Source: Marilutibacter spongiae (GTDB taxonomy: Bacteria > Pseudomonadota > Gammaproteobacteria > Xanthomonadales > Xanthomonadaceae). Taken from it: a stretch of DNA of 64,000 bases. Each line of letters opens with the position of its first letter. Positions within the stretch are counted from its first letter, which is position 1. The notes beneath the pieces were generated by a model. That model did no database searches. It worked only from the letters and a program-made list of their open reading frames with translations, and was not told the origin of the DNA. The stretch spans positions 1-64,000 of the forward strand of contig NZ_JACHTF010000002.1 of the NCBI RefSeq assembly GCF_014145325.1, written 5' to 3'. The position numbers were made by a program, and so were the translations under genes. Positions 41,572 through 52,047 of the stretch are shown in pieces.

Positions 41572-42672
41572 TTACGGGCCGACCGTCAGGTTGGCCTGCA
41601 CGGTGATGCCCTGCTGGATCAGCGAGGCGTGGCCGCTGCTCTGCGCCGCGATCGTGATGCCGGCTGCGTTCTGGCCCACGCTCGTCATGTAGTTCGACGC
41701 ATTGAACGTACCGGCGCTGTTGGCGACCGAGCCGCCGGCACCGCCCGACGCGCCTGCGCCGCCGGCGCCCGCACCGCCCATGCCGTCGCCACCCATGCCA
41801 TCGCCGCCATCGCCGCCGTCGCCGGCGGTGGACGCGACGTTGCCGGCATTGCCGCCGGTGGCGCTGCTGTCGCCGCTGTTCGCGGTGGCCGCGCCGGTCG
41901 AGCCGGCACCGCCGGCACCCGAGCCGCTGCCCATCGCGTCGCCGGTCGAGCCGCCGTCGCCACCATCGCCACCATCGCCCGCGGTGCCGGTGCCCGACCC
42001 GCTGCCGTTGCCGCCGTTGTTGCCCGCCAGGCCAAGGCCCAGTCCGAGGCCGAGGCCTGCCGCGCCATCGCCGCCGTCGCCGCCACCGGCACCATCGCCG
42101 CTGCCGCCGGCACCCAGGCCCCAACCGTCGCCGCCACCGGCGAGGTTCGCCGCGCCCGCGTCGCCGCTCGAGCTGCCGGCGTCACCGCCGCCACCGCCCA
42201 GGGCGATCGAGCCGCCGCCATCCGCGCCGCGCGCGCCGTTGCCGTCGCCGCCATTGCCGCGACCGCCGCTGCCGCTGCCACCGGCGCCGCCGCCACCACC
42301 GTTGGCGTTGCCCCAGTTGCGTGCCGCGTTGCCGATGTCCTGCACGCTGACGCCGGACACGCTGCCATTGAGCGTGGTTTCCGCCACGGCCGTGCTGGTG
42401 TTGAAGGAGTTGTTGAGGCTGGTGGACGCGGTTCCGCCGTTGTTGGCGGCCGCCGTCCCGATGCCGTCGGCGCGGGCCCGGCCGCGGTTGTCGCGGTTGC
42501 TGCCCGCGCTGTTGTCGCTGTTGTCCGAGTTGTCGTTGAGATCGACGTCGATGGCGACCTGGATGTTCTCGCCAGGGCCATTCTCGGTGTTGGTGGCTTG
42601 TGCAAATGCCTGTCCCGTGAGTCCCAGCCCCACCAAGACCGCAGATGCGATCAGAGTCTTTCGAATGCACAT
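41572..42672 (-). CDS. Gly-rich secreted protein, candidate amyloid subunit
   Basis: This is a 366-residue protein with signal peptide VLVGLGLTGQAFAQ. The first ~110 residues are Asn/Asp/Ser-rich (NDNSDNSDNSAGSNRDNRGR). The middle ~200 residues are an irregular Gly/Ala/Asp/Ser repeat region (GGDGGDG, GSGSGAGGAGS) without cysteine. The C-terminus, SVGQNAAGITIAAQ then GHASLIQQGITVQANL, has the N/Q/G pattern of Fap subunits. It is the first gene of the operon and probably the bulk fibre component. A PE_PGRS-like adhesin without amyloid properties is the alternative. Confidence 0.62.
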   Translation of the reverse strand: MCIRKTLIASAVLVGLGLTGQAFAQATNTENGPGENIQVAIDVDLNDNSDNSDNSAGSNRDNRGRARADGIGTAAANNGGTASTSLNNSFNTSTAVAETTLNGSVSGVSVQDIGNAARNWGNANGGGGGAGGSGSGGRGNGGDGNGARGADGGGSIALGGGGGDAGSSSGDAGAANLAGGGDGWGLGAGGSGDGAGGGDGGDGAAGLGLGLGLGLAGNNGGNGSGSGTGTAGDGGDGGDGGSTGDAMGSGSGAGGAGSTGAATANSGDSSATGGNAGNVASTAGDGGDGGDGMGGDGMGGAGAGGAGASGGAGGSVANSAGTFNASNYMTSVGQNAAGITIAAQSSGHASLIQQGITVQANLTVGP

Positions 42673-42723
42673 GATCTGCTCTCCTTGTGTGTCGCTTCAA
42701 CGCCCAGGGGATGGCGTTAAAAA

Positions 42724-42737
42724 GTGACGCGGGTCAC
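42724..42737. promoter_or_regulatory. CRP/Clp-like site upstream of the amyloid-type operon
   Basis: GTGA-CGCGGG-TCAC is an exact half-site pair of the CRP/Clp consensus (TGTGA-N6-TCACA), 52 bp before the Gly-rich gene start. In Xanthomonas-type bacteria the CRP homologue Clp responds to cyclic di-GMP and controls biofilm genes. Assignment is by motif only. Confidence 0.45.
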
Positions 42738-42794
42738 GTTTGCATTTCGTTTGTTAGGCTTCGATGGGCATGGAAGTTAAATTTCCATTTATTG

Positions 42795-42813
42795 TCAGCC
42801 GCTTGTCGGCTGA
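42795..42813. repeat. Hairpin in the amyloid operon/crcB intergenic region
   Basis: TCAGCCG-CTTGT-CGGCTGA is a perfect 7-bp stem. It lies between divergent genes, so it is not a terminator for either; possibly a regulator site or mRNA leader structure. The rest of 42673-42950 has an AT-rich block (42775-42795) that may hold the leftward promoter. Confidence 0.35.
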
Positions 42814-42950
42814 ACCGGGACCACGCACGGGTCGTCTTACAAGCGGTCGTCCCCGCCCGCTTACGCGCCCGGCGCGGTCTCCCCGCCTGTGGGCGCTGCG
42901 CTACCATCGTCGTGCGGTGTAGCGATCCTTTCCCGAGAGGAGACGGTTGA

Positions 42951-43355
42951 TTGGACATGGTGTCGGCGGTGGCCATCTTCCTGGGTGCGGGCCTGGGCGC
43001 GTTGTCGCGCTGGGGCCTGGGACTGGCGCTCAACCCGGTATTCCCCAGCCTCCCATTGGGCACCCTGGCGGCCAATGTGCTCGGTGGCCTGCTGATGGGC
43101 GTGGCCATGGCCTTGTTCGCGCACTTCGAGACCCTGTCGCCGGCGATCCGCCTGGCAGTCACCACGGGCTTCCTTGGGGGACTGACCACCTTCTCGACGT
43201 TCTCGGCCGAGACCGTCGACCAGTTCATGCGGGGCGAGCCGGGCTGGGCCTGCCTGACCATCGCGTCCCACCTGATGGCATCGCTGGCGGCGACCTTCGT
43301 GGGCATCATGCTGGTGCGCTGGGCCGCGGGCCTGCCGGCCGGGGCCGTGTCGTGA
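42951..43355 (+). CDS. crcB: Fluoride ion channel CrcB/Fluc
   Basis: This 134-residue, four-helix protein forms dual-topology dimers that let fluoride leave the cell. Diagnostic motifs are GALSRWGLG in TM1, LAANVLGGLLMG in TM2 and GFLGGLTTFSTFS in TM3. The TTG start at 42951 has AGGAG 8 bases upstream; the ATG at 42957 is an alternative. The gene overlaps the following DUF190 gene. No fluoride riboswitch was recognised in the leader. Confidence 0.93.
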   Translation: MDMVSAVAIFLGAGLGALSRWGLGLALNPVFPSLPLGTLAANVLGGLLMGVAMALFAHFETLSPAIRLAVTTGFLGGLTTFSTFSAETVDQFMRGEPGWACLTIASHLMASLAATFVGIMLVRWAAGLPAGAVS

Positions 43356-43672
43356 GCGACGTGCTGCTGCGCTTGCGCACCTACGACAACCGCCACCATG
43401 CCGGCCGGCCGATCCACCAGTGGCTGCTCGAGCAGGGGCGTGAGTTGGGGTTTTCCGGCGGGCTCGCCTTCCGGGCGATGGCCGGCTTCGGGCGCGACGG
43501 ACGCATGCACGAACAGCGCTTCTTCGAGCTGGCCGGCGAGGAGCCCGTCGTGGTCGAGCTGATCGGCGACGCCGCGCAGGTCGAGCGGATCCTGCGGCGG
43601 ATCGACGATGCCGGCCTTGCGCTGCCCTGGTGGCAGGTGCCGGTCGAACACGGCGTCGGCCTGCCGGCCTGA
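43352..43672 (+). CDS. DUF190 family protein
   Basis: This 106-residue soluble protein has a GTG start overlapping the crcB stop. DUF190 proteins adopt a PII/CutA-like fold and are frequent partners of CrcB. Visible features are LLRLRTYDNRHHAGRPIHQW at the start, GFSGGLAFRAMAGFG in the middle and PVVVELIGDAAQVERILRRI. They are presumed to regulate or assist fluoride export, but the mechanism is not established. It stops 7 bp before the convergent rarA stop. Confidence 0.87.
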   Translation: MSDVLLRLRTYDNRHHAGRPIHQWLLEQGRELGFSGGLAFRAMAGFGRDGRMHEQRFFELAGEEPVVVELIGDAAQVERILRRIDDAGLALPWWQVPVEHGVGLPA

Positions 43673-43679
43673 GCCGCGC

Positions 43680-45065
43680 TCAGGCCTCGTCGGCCGGCTC
43701 GCCCGCCGCCTGGCGACCCTGCGCACGTGCCCGGGCGCCGCGCAGGCGGTCCAGTTTTTCCTTCAGCTTGATCTCAAGGCCGCGCGGCACGGGCTGGTAG
43801 TACTCGCGCTCGCCCATCGCGTCGGGGAAGCCGGTCTGGCCCAGCGCCACGCCGTCCTCGGCATCATGGTCGTACTGGTAGTCCTTGCCGTAACCCAGCG
43901 ATTTCATCAGTCGCGTCGGCGCGTTGCGCAGGTGCAGCGGGACGTCCTGGGTGCCGTGCTCGGCGACGTCGCGTTGGGCCCTCTTGTAGGCCATGTACGC
44001 GGCGTTGGACTTGGCGGTGCTGGCGAGGTAGAGCGTCAGCTGGGCCAGGGCGAGCTCGCCCTCCGGACTGCCGAGGCGATCGTAGGCATCCCATGCGTCG
44101 GTGGCCATCTGCAGGGCCCGGGGATCGGCCAGGCCGATGTCCTCGACGGCCATCCGCGTCAGGCGTCGCGCCAGGTAGATGGGGTCGCAACCGCCGTCGA
44201 GCATCCGCGCCAGCCAGTAGAGCGCGGCATCGGGGTTGGAGCTGCGGACGGACTTGTGCAGGGCCGATATCTGGTCGTAGAACTGTTCGCCGCCCTTGTC
44301 GAAGCGGCGCGTGCGGTCGGCCAGCACCTGCAGCAGGGTCGCCTCGGTGATCTCGCCGCCCTCCCCGGCCGCCAGTTCGGCCGCGATCTCGAGCAGGGTC
44401 AACGCTCGGCGCACGTCGCCGTCTGCGGCGCGCGCGATCTGCGAGAGGCAGGCGTCGCTGGCGCGGACCTCGCGGTCGCCCAGGCCACGGGTGGCATCGG
44501 ACAGGGCCAGGCGGAGCGCGTGTTCGATGTCGTCCGGCGACACGGCCTCCAGCACGTGCACGCGACAGCGCGAGAGCAGCGCCGAATTGAGTTCGAAGGA
44601 CGGGTTCTCGGTGGTGGCGCCGACGAAGAGGATGGTGCCGCGTTCGATGTGCGGGAGGAACGCATCCTGCTGGACCTTGTTGAACCGGTGCACCTCGTCG
44701 ACGAACAGGACGGTGCGCCGCCCGTCCGCGAACCGGTGCTCGGCCTCGGCGAGCACCTTGCGTACCTCGGGCAAGCCCGACAGCACGGCGGAGATCGCCC
44801 TGAACTCGGCGTCGGAATAGCGCGCCAGCAACAGGGCCAGGGTCGTCTTGCCGCAGCCCGGGGGACCCCAGAGGATCATCGAGTGGACATGGCCCGACTC
44901 GATCGCGCGCCGCAGCGCGCTGCCCTCGGCCAGCAGGCGGCGCTGGCCGACCATGTCGTCGAGTTCGAGCGGACGCATCCGCTCGGCGAGCGGCTGCAGG
45001 GCCGAGCGGTCCACGCTCAGCAGGTCCGGCGTGTCGGCGGTCGTGGGGGCACTGCGTCGAGGCAA
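43680..45065 (-). CDS. rarA: Replication-associated recombination ATPase RarA/MgsA
   Basis: This 461-residue AAA+ protein acts at stalled replication forks with SSB. An N-terminal DDMVGQRRLL box, Walker A GPPGCGKTTL, Walker B VLFVDEVHRF and sensor region FVGATTENPSFE are all canonical. The C-terminal MgsA tetramerisation domain (PDAALYWLARMLDGGCDPIY) is present. The length is normal. It is downstream of lolA on the same strand, the usual ftsK-lolA-rarA order of gammaproteobacteria. Confidence 0.96.
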   Translation of the reverse strand: MPRRSAPTTADTPDLLSVDRSALQPLAERMRPLELDDMVGQRRLLAEGSALRRAIESGHVHSMILWGPPGCGKTTLALLLARYSDAEFRAISAVLSGLPEVRKVLAEAEHRFADGRRTVLFVDEVHRFNKVQQDAFLPHIERGTILFVGATTENPSFELNSALLSRCRVHVLEAVSPDDIEHALRLALSDATRGLGDREVRASDACLSQIARAADGDVRRALTLLEIAAELAAGEGGEITEATLLQVLADRTRRFDKGGEQFYDQISALHKSVRSSNPDAALYWLARMLDGGCDPIYLARRLTRMAVEDIGLADPRALQMATDAWDAYDRLGSPEGELALAQLTLYLASTAKSNAAYMAYKRAQRDVAEHGTQDVPLHLRNAPTRLMKSLGYGKDYQYDHDAEDGVALGQTGFPDAMGEREYYQPVPRGLEIKLKEKLDRLRGARARAQGRQAAGEPADEA

Positions 45066-45129
45066 GGCGGTGTTCGGCGGAGGAACGGGCTTGCCACGAT
45101 AGCAAGCCTCCGTCCCGTATGCCGCTCGA

Positions 45130-45777
45130 TCAGCCCTCGCCGATCACGTCCACCCCAGGCGGCGGGGTGAAGCGGAAGGTGTCGCGTTCGAAGGCGGGGT
45201 TGCGCTTCCACTGGCTGAAGTCGATCTCGGTGCGCTGGCCCAGCGAGTCGACGACCTTCATCTTCATCAATGCGCCTTCGCGGAAGCCGAGCTGCGCGGA
45301 GTCGAAACTGGCGATGTTGGCGTCCTTGGGGGCGAGCGTCAGCCACGCCAGGCCGTCGGCCTGGCCGGTCTCGCTGACCTTGAACTGGCGATCCAGGCGG
45401 CTGGGGTCGATCAGCGCACCAAGCGGGCTGTTCTTCTCTTCCTCGCCTTGCGGCTTGCGGGTCACCTGGTCCAGGTCGGGCTCGTAGATCCAGACGGTCT
45501 CGCCGTCGGCGACGATGACCTGCGGGTAGGGCTTCACGTATTCCCAGCGGAAATGCTGCGGGGCCTGTACCGCAAGGCTGCCGCTGGAGGCTTCCTTCAG
45601 TTTGCCATTGGCGTCGAACACTTTCTGGGTGAACTCGGCGTCCAGGCCCTGCAGGCCCTGCGTGAAGCGGTTGAGGTCGTCGCGGGCGCCGGCCAGGGCG
45701 GCGAAGCTCGTGGCCAGGCCCAGCAAGGCGATGCCGGCAGTGGCCAGCAAGCGCGGGCGGAGGGGAAGCAAGGTCAT
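45130..45777 (-). CDS. lolA: Periplasmic lipoprotein carrier LolA
   Basis: This is a 215-residue protein whose signal peptide ends around ATSFAALAGA. It carries lipoproteins from the LolCDE complex to LolB across the periplasm. Typical strands include LDAEFTQKVFDANG, FRWEYVKPYPQVIVADGETV and WIYEPDLDQVT. The length matches the family. It lies between ftsK and rarA, with a small membrane-protein gene inserted upstream. Confidence 0.95.
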   Translation of the reverse strand: MTLLPLRPRLLATAGIALLGLATSFAALAGARDDLNRFTQGLQGLDAEFTQKVFDANGKLKEASSGSLAVQAPQHFRWEYVKPYPQVIVADGETVWIYEPDLDQVTRKPQGEEEKNSPLGALIDPSRLDRQFKVSETGQADGLAWLTLAPKDANIASFDSAQLGFREGALMKMKVVDSLGQRTEIDFSQWKRNPAFERDTFRFTPPPGVDVIGEG

Positions 45778-45885
45778 GGCGTCACTCCAACGTGGCGTAT
45801 GGATGCAAGTGTCGCGAAAAACAGATGAATCGCACGTGCAATGCGCTTCGCCTGTTCAGCTGTCGGCAGGCCGGCCGCTGAGACT

Positions 45886-46206
45886 TCAGCGCACCAGGCC
45901 CAGGATCAGGCCCGCGCTCAACAGCAGCAGGCCTGCCAGCCCCGCCAGGTCCGCCCGCGTCGGCGGGTAGTCGACGCGAACGCCGGGGCGCAGGAGGCCG
46001 CGCAGGCCCAGTGGGGTGCGCCAGGCCTGCCGGGCCAGGCAGAGGAAGCCCAGGCCGACGCACAGCGCATGCCAGGCGATGCCCGGTGCGTGCGGGTCGG
46101 GATACAGCGACCATCCCGAGAACCCCACGCCCAAGAGCGCCAGGACGCACGACCATATGCGGGCCGAGGCGCCGGCGCTGACTCCATCCATGGCAATGCG
46201 TGACAT
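45886..46206 (-). CDS. Small membrane protein, unknown
   Basis: This 106-residue protein has about three hydrophobic helices (WSCVLALLGVGFSGWSL, AWHALCVGLGFLCLARQA, LAGLAGLLLLSAGLILGLV) and no recognised domain. It sits between ftsK and lolA on the same strand, 81 bp after ftsK. A real gene is likely given the hydrophobic pattern and position, but no function can be assigned. Confidence 0.6.
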   Translation of the reverse strand: MSRIAMDGVSAGASARIWSCVLALLGVGFSGWSLYPDPHAPGIAWHALCVGLGFLCLARQAWRTPLGLRGLLRPGVRVDYPPTRADLAGLAGLLLLSAGLILGLVR

Positions 46207-46287
46207 TCGGATCCTTCGGCGAACCGGTACATGCCGACGCGTGCCGGCGGAAATGGGCGGCCAACGCAGAGGCCGGGTATCGGGCGG

Positions 46288-48645
46288 TCAGCCTTTCGGC
46301 GGGGGCGGCGCGAGCACGCTGCGGTCGCCATTGCTCTCCTGCGGGCTCACCACCCCGGCCGCCTCCATCGCCTCGACCAGGCGCGCGGCGCGGTTGTAAC
46401 CGATCTTCAGCCGTCGCTGCACGCCGGAGATGGACGCCCGGCGGGTCTCGGTGACGATGCGGACGGCTTCGTCGTAGAGCGGATCGGACTCGTCCCCTGC
46501 CCCGCCACCCGACTCGGGCAGCCCGGTGGCGCCAACGACGGTGCCATCGCCCATCGTCTGCACTTCGTCGAGCACGCCGTCGATGTAGTCCGGACCGCCC
46601 CCGGCCGCCTTGAGGTGTTCGACCACCCGGTGGACCTCCTCGTCGGACACGAAGGCGCCATGGACGCGTTCGGGCATCGCGGTGCCGGGCGGCAGGTACA
46701 GCATGTCGCCATTGCCGAGCAGGGTCTCGGCGCCACCCTGGTCGAGGATGGTGCGCGAGTCGATCTTGCTCGAGACCTGGAATGCGATCCGGGTGGGGAT
46801 GTTCGCCTTGATCAGGCCGGTGATGACGTCCACCGACGGGCGCTGGGTGGCCAGGATCAGGTGGATGCCGGCCGCGCGCGCCTTCTGAGCGAGCCGCGCG
46901 ATGAGCTCCTCGACCTTCTTGCCGACGATCATCATCATGTCGGCGAACTCGTCGATGAAGACGACGATGAACGGCAAGGGTTCCAGCGTCGGCGGCGCTT
47001 CCTCGATGTCCGGATTGGGCTTGAACAGCGGGTCGACCATCGGCTGGCCGGCCTCCTGCGCATCGCGGACCTTCTTGTTGAAGCCGGCCAGGTTGCGAAC
47101 GCCCACGGCCGACATCAGCTTGTAGCGCCGCTCCATCTCCGCCACGCACCAGCGCAGGCCGTTGGCGGCCTCCTTCATGTCGGTGACCACGGGCGCCAGC
47201 AGGTGCGGGATGCCCTCATAGACGCTCAGCTCGAGCATCTTCGGGTCGATCATGAGCATCTTCAGGTCCTTCGACGATGCCTTGTAGAGCAGGCTCAGGA
47301 CCATCGCGTTGACCGCGACCGACTTGCCCGACCCGGTCGTGCCCGCCACCAGCAGGTGCGGCATGCGTGCCAGGTCGGCCACCGTCGGGCGCCCGGCGAT
47401 GTCCTTGCCCAGCGCCAGCGTCAATGGACTGTTGGCCTTGTCGTACTCCTTGGACCGCAGCAGCTCCGAGAGGAAGATCATCTCCCGCGTCGTGTTGGGG
47501 ATCTCCAGGCCGATGACGGTCTTGCCCGGGATCACGTCGACCACGCGCACCGACTTCACCGACAGCCCGCGGGCGATGTCCTTGTCGAGCGAGCTGATCT
47601 GGCTGACCTTGACGCCCGGCGCGGGTTCGACCTCGAAACGGGTGATCACCGGGCCCGGGTAGGCGCCCACCACCTGGGTTTCGATGCGGAAGTCCTTGAG
47701 CTTGAACTCGATCTGCCGCGACAGGGTCTCCAGGGTCTCCTCGCTGTAGCCCTTGGGCTGCGGCTTGGGATCGTCGAGCAGCGCCAGCGGCGGGATGCCG
47801 GAGCCGTCGCCGCCGTGGAACAGCGGGATCTGGGTCTCGCGCTTGGCGCGTTCGCTCTTCTCGACCACCGGCGGCGCCGGCGGCTCGATCCTGACCGGCG
47901 CACGCTTGGCGCGCAGCTCGGTATCGGCCTTGCGCACTTCCTCGCGCTCCTCGCGCATGGCGCGGGTCTGCTGCCATTGGGTGGCCTGCTTGCTGCCGCG
48001 CTTGAACAGCTTGCCCAGCGCAGGCCCCAACGCCAGCACCCACTGGCCGATGCGGTCCATCACCGCCAGCCAGGAGATGCCGGTCGCCAGCGTGATCGAC
48101 ACCAGCAGCAGGGCCAGCAGGAACAGGTTGCCGCCGACCGGACCGAAGCCGCTGTAAAGCGACTTGCCGACCAGCTGGCCGAGGATGCCGCCGCTGCCGG
48201 CGGAGAAATTCTCCGCCACGCCCAGGCGCAGGTGCAGGAAGCCGGTGGCCGAGACCAGGAAGCCGACGATGCCCACCAGGCGCAGGGCCGGGCCCAGGTC
48301 GGCATCGCCATCGCCGTCGCTGTCCATGCCGAACAGGGCGATCCAGGCGACCATCCCCAGCACCAGCGGCAGCAGGAAGGCGACATAGCCGGTCAGGTAC
48401 AGCAGCACGTCCGCGATCCACGCGCCGACCCGGCCACCGGCATTGTGCAGTGGCGCGGTGATGCTGCCCGACTGCGACCAGCTCGGGTCGCTCGGCGAAT
48501 AGGTGAACAGGCTGACCAGCAGGTACAGCAGGAACGGCGCGATCAGGATCAGCGCGATGTCGCGCATCAGGCGTTGCCGGCGCGGCGAAGGCGCGCGCTT
48601 GCTGTCGACGGGCTGGGTTTTCTTGCGACCTGCTGCTGACGCCAC
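46288..48645 (-). CDS. ftsK: DNA translocase FtsK
   Basis: This 785-residue septal DNA pump clears chromosomes and activates XerCD at dif. Four N-terminal membrane helices (residues ~25-185) are followed by a short linker. The RecA-like motor has Walker [32 protein letters not shown] and Walker [15 protein letters not shown]. The C-terminal gamma winged helix ([20 protein letters not shown]) reads KOPS. The linker is much shorter than in E. coli, as in many FtsK/SpoIIIE forms. Confidence 0.96.
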   Translation of the reverse strand: MASAAGRKKTQPVDSKRAPSPRRQRLMRDIALILIAPFLLYLLVSLFTYSPSDPSWSQSGSITAPLHNAGGRVGAWIADVLLYLTGYVAFLLPLVLGMVAWIALFGMDSDGDGDADLGPALRLVGIVGFLVSATGFLHLRLGVAENFSAGSGGILGQLVGKSLYSGFGPVGGNLFLLALLLVSITLATGISWLAVMDRIGQWVLALGPALGKLFKRGSKQATQWQQTRAMREEREEVRKADTELRAKRAPVRIEPPAPPVVEKSERAKRETQIPLFHGGDGSGIPPLALLDDPKPQPKGYSEETLETLSRQIEFKLKDFRIETQVVGAYPGPVITRFEVEPAPGVKVSQISSLDKDIARGLSVKSVRVVDVIPGKTVIGLEIPNTTREMIFLSELLRSKEYDKANSPLTLALGKDIAGRPTVADLARMPHLLVAGTTGSGKSVAVNAMVLSLLYKASSKDLKMLMIDPKMLELSVYEGIPHLLAPVVTDMKEAANGLRWCVAEMERRYKLMSAVGVRNLAGFNKKVRDAQEAGQPMVDPLFKPNPDIEEAPPTLEPLPFIVVFIDEFADMMMIVGKKVEELIARLAQKARAAGIHLILATQRPSVDVITGLIKANIPTRIAFQVSSKIDSRTILDQGGAETLLGNGDMLYLPPGTAMPERVHGAFVSDEEVHRVVEHLKAAGGGPDYIDGVLDEVQTMGDGTVVGATGLPESGGGAGDESDPLYDEAVRIVTETRRASISGVQRRLKIGYNRAARLVEAMEAAGVVSPQESNGDRSVLAPPPPKG

Positions 48646-48736
48646 CGTGAAGTTCTGCCTTAGCTAGATTCTGTTAGTCTTTGAAGATACAGGCAAAAGC
48701 GCCCGATTGATACCGCCCGGGCGCCGCCCCGGAAGC

Positions 48737-48751
48737 CCGGTCACGGACCGG
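48737..48751 (-). terminator. Hairpin downstream of ald
   Basis: CCGGTC-ACG-GACCGG is a perfect 6-bp stem 24 bp after the ald stop on the minus strand. There is no U-tract, so termination is uncertain. ftsK lies further downstream in the same direction. Confidence 0.4.
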
Positions 48752-48774
48752 CACGGAAGCGCCCGACCGTCATC

Positions 48775-49842
48775 CTAGGCTGCCATCACCTGCAGCGCCG
48801 GGTGCACGAGTTCGCCGGCTTCGACGTTGATGCCGCGCACCAGGGCGTCATTGTGCCGCCAATCGCCCGAGGCCAGGGTATCGACCCAGGGCAGGATCGC
48901 CGCACAGATCGCCTGCGAACTCGTCTGGGGCACCGCACCGGGCATGTTGGTGACGCAGAAATGGGTCACCCCCTCCTCCACGTAGGTCGGTTCCCGCCAG
49001 CTGGTGGGGCGCGAGGTCTCGAAACAGCCGCCCTGGTCGATCGAGATGTCGGCCACCACGCTGCCGGGCTCCATGCCGCGCAGCATCTCGCGGGTCAGCA
49101 CGTGCGGCGCGCGGGCGCCGGTGACCAGGACGGCACCCACCACGAGGTCGGCGTCGGCGAGCTCACGCGAGACCACGTCGTGGTAGGGATACAGCGCGGT
49201 CACGTTGGGCGCGAGTCGCATCATCCGCTCCAGGCGCTCCTGGCGCATTTCGAACACGACGACGTTGGCGCCACCGGCCGCCGCCAGCGCGGCCGCGGCA
49301 CCGCCCGCCTGGCCGGCGCCGAAGACGACGACCTTGCCGCGCCCGGTCGAGGCCACGCCGCCCAGCAGGCGGCCCTTCCCACCCCCGGGCTGGTGCAGCA
49401 GGGTCGTGCCGACCTGGACCGCGATGCGACCGGCGATGACCGACATCGGCGCCAGCAGGGGCAGGTCGCCGCCCGCGAGCTCGACCGTCTCGAAGGCGAC
49501 CGCGGTGAGGCTGATCTCGAGCAGTCGTCGGGTCAAGGCGGGCTCCGCGGCAAGATGCAGGTAGCAGAACAGCAGGTGGTCGCTGCGCAGGTGGGCCAGG
49601 TCGCCTTCGATGGGTTCCTTGACCTTGACGATCAATTGGCCGCGGGCATAGAGGGTGCCGGCATCGGCCGCCATCCGGACACCGAGCGCCTCGTACTGCG
49701 CATCGCCGAAGCCGCTGGCCACGCCCGCGCCGCGTTCGACCCACACCTCGTGCCCGCGCCTGACCAGGTCGCCGGCCGCCGCCGGCACCAGCGCGACGCG
49801 GCCTTCGAGCGTCTTGGTTTCCCTGGGGATGCCGATGCGCAT
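48775..49842 (-). CDS. ald: Alanine dehydrogenase
   Basis: This 355-residue NAD-dependent enzyme interconverts L-alanine and pyruvate plus ammonia. The ATG at 49842 gives the standard MRIGIPRETKTLEGRVAL start and has AGGAGGAG upstream. Substrate-side residues lie in VKVKEP and FCYLHLA. The NAD-binding site is VVVFGAGQAGGAAAALA, slightly unlike the usual GxGxxG, and DISIDQGGCFETSRPT is conserved. It is divergent from trxB, the order seen in related bacteria (ald/trxB/ftsK). Confidence 0.94.
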   Translation of the reverse strand: MRIGIPRETKTLEGRVALVPAAAGDLVRRGHEVWVERGAGVASGFGDAQYEALGVRMAADAGTLYARGQLIVKVKEPIEGDLAHLRSDHLLFCYLHLAAEPALTRRLLEISLTAVAFETVELAGGDLPLLAPMSVIAGRIAVQVGTTLLHQPGGGKGRLLGGVASTGRGKVVVFGAGQAGGAAAALAAAGGANVVVFEMRQERLERMMRLAPNVTALYPYHDVVSRELADADLVVGAVLVTGARAPHVLTREMLRGMEPGSVVADISIDQGGCFETSRPTSWREPTYVEEGVTHFCVTNMPGAVPQTSSQAICAAILPWVDTLASGDWRHNDALVRGINVEAGELVHPALQVMAA

Positions 49843-50039
49843 GGGGGTCTCCTCCTGCGGCCAGAAAAAAAGCCGCGGGTGCGGCTGTCCGGCCGGGTGC
49901 ATGGGCACGCGGGACGCAACCCGCGCGCGGGCCCGGAACACTGCTTCCCGGGACCTGCCTTGTTTTGCCCGGACGCCGCCTCCAAGCTATGGGCTCGATC
50001 ACGGTCGTCCCGCCCATCCGGCGTGGCCCGGCCCCGTGA

Positions 50040-51035
<996 letters not shown>

Positions 51036-51056
51036 GGGGCGCCGGCGGTCCGCCGC

Positions 51057-51950
51057 GTGGACAAACTGCTCGCCAAGCAGCTGCTGTTCCACGGCAGCTA
51101 CCTGGTCCTGCCGCTGATCGCGTGGCTCGCTTGGCGCCTCCGCCGCCCGGGTCGGCGCCTGCCGGCTGGCCTGGCGCTCGCGGCGTTGCTGCTGTTCGCG
51201 TGGGCGCGATTCGTCGAGCCGCAGATGATCCGGGTCGAGGAAACGCCGCTCGAGGGCACCGGCGCGCGCGCCTCGATCGCGCTGGTCAGCGACATCCACC
51301 TGGGCGTCTACAAGGGCACCGGCTACCTCGAGCGCCTGGTCGACCGCCTCGACACGCTTCCGGTGGATGCCGTGCTGCTGGCCGGCGACCTGACCTACGA
51401 GCCGGGCGATGCATCGCTTGCGACCCTGTTCGCGCCGCTGGCCCGCGTCCGCGTGCCCGTCTACGCGGTACTGGGCAACCACGACGAGCAGGCGCCCGGA
51501 CCGGACATCGACGCCGAGCTCAGGGCGGCACTGGCCGGACTCGGCGTGCAGGTGATCGAGGGACGCTTCGCGGACGAGATGGCGGGCATCCGCTGGGCCG
51601 GGCTCGGCGATCGCTGGGCCGGCAAGGACGATCCGGGTTTCCTGTCCGGCAGCGCGGATCCGGCGCGACCGACCGTCGTGCTGGCCCACAACCCCGACAG
51701 CGCGATCGGCCTTTCGCCGGCCGACGTGCGCCTGGTGCTGGCCGGGCATACCCACGGCGGGCAGATCCGCATCCCCCTGCTGTACCGGAAGGTGATTCCC
51801 AGCACGATGGGCTTCGACCGGGGCGAGAGCCGGTTGGCCACGCCGCAGGGGCCGGTCCGCGTGTTCGTGACTGCGGGCGTCGGCGAAGTCGGCCTGCCGA
51901 TGCGCCTGTTCAACCCGCCCACGATCGACGTGCTGCACCTTCGGCCCTAG
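51057..51950 (+). CDS. Membrane-anchored metallophosphoesterase
   Basis: This 297-residue protein starts at a GTG. One or two N-terminal helices (SYLVLPLIAWLAW, LALAALLLFAWARF) anchor it. The calcineurin-like domain follows with the metal motifs ALVSDIHLG, LLAGDLTY, AVLGNHDEQ, LAHNPDS and LAGHTHGGQ, all complete. The family (YkuE/YaeI-like) acts on phosphodiesters or UDP-sugar lipids at the membrane; the substrate is unknown. It lies 21 bp after trxB and is probably cotranscribed. Confidence 0.87.
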   Translation: MDKLLAKQLLFHGSYLVLPLIAWLAWRLRRPGRRLPAGLALAALLLFAWARFVEPQMIRVEETPLEGTGARASIALVSDIHLGVYKGTGYLERLVDRLDTLPVDAVLLAGDLTYEPGDASLATLFAPLARVRVPVYAVLGNHDEQAPGPDIDAELRAALAGLGVQVIEGRFADEMAGIRWAGLGDRWAGKDDPGFLSGSADPARPTVVLAHNPDSAIGLSPADVRLVLAGHTHGGQIRIPLLYRKVIPSTMGFDRGESRLATPQGPVRVFVTAGVGEVGLPMRLFNPPTIDVLHLRP

Positions 51951-52047
51951 CCCGGCCACGGCCGCGCGCGTCGATGGCGACCGCACCTGAAGACGGCGAT
52001 CACCGCGCGATGCGCATACTGTGCGTCCGACCCCCGAGAGGCATGCC

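Noticed and set aside
41702-42727. A 341-codon proline-rich plus-strand frame
   Set aside because: It is the antisense of the Gly-rich subunit gene; Gly codons (GGC) read as Ala/Pro on the other strand. No start signal.
42840-42950. Fluoride riboswitch upstream of crcB
   Set aside because: I looked for the crcB RNA motif (GGxGATGG ... CCGCC ... CTGAT); the needed paired elements are not recognisable.
46231-48639. A long plus-strand frame opposite ftsK
   Set aside because: Antisense shadow of a high-GC gene; His/Arg/Asp-rich low-complexity product, while ftsK has all family motifs.
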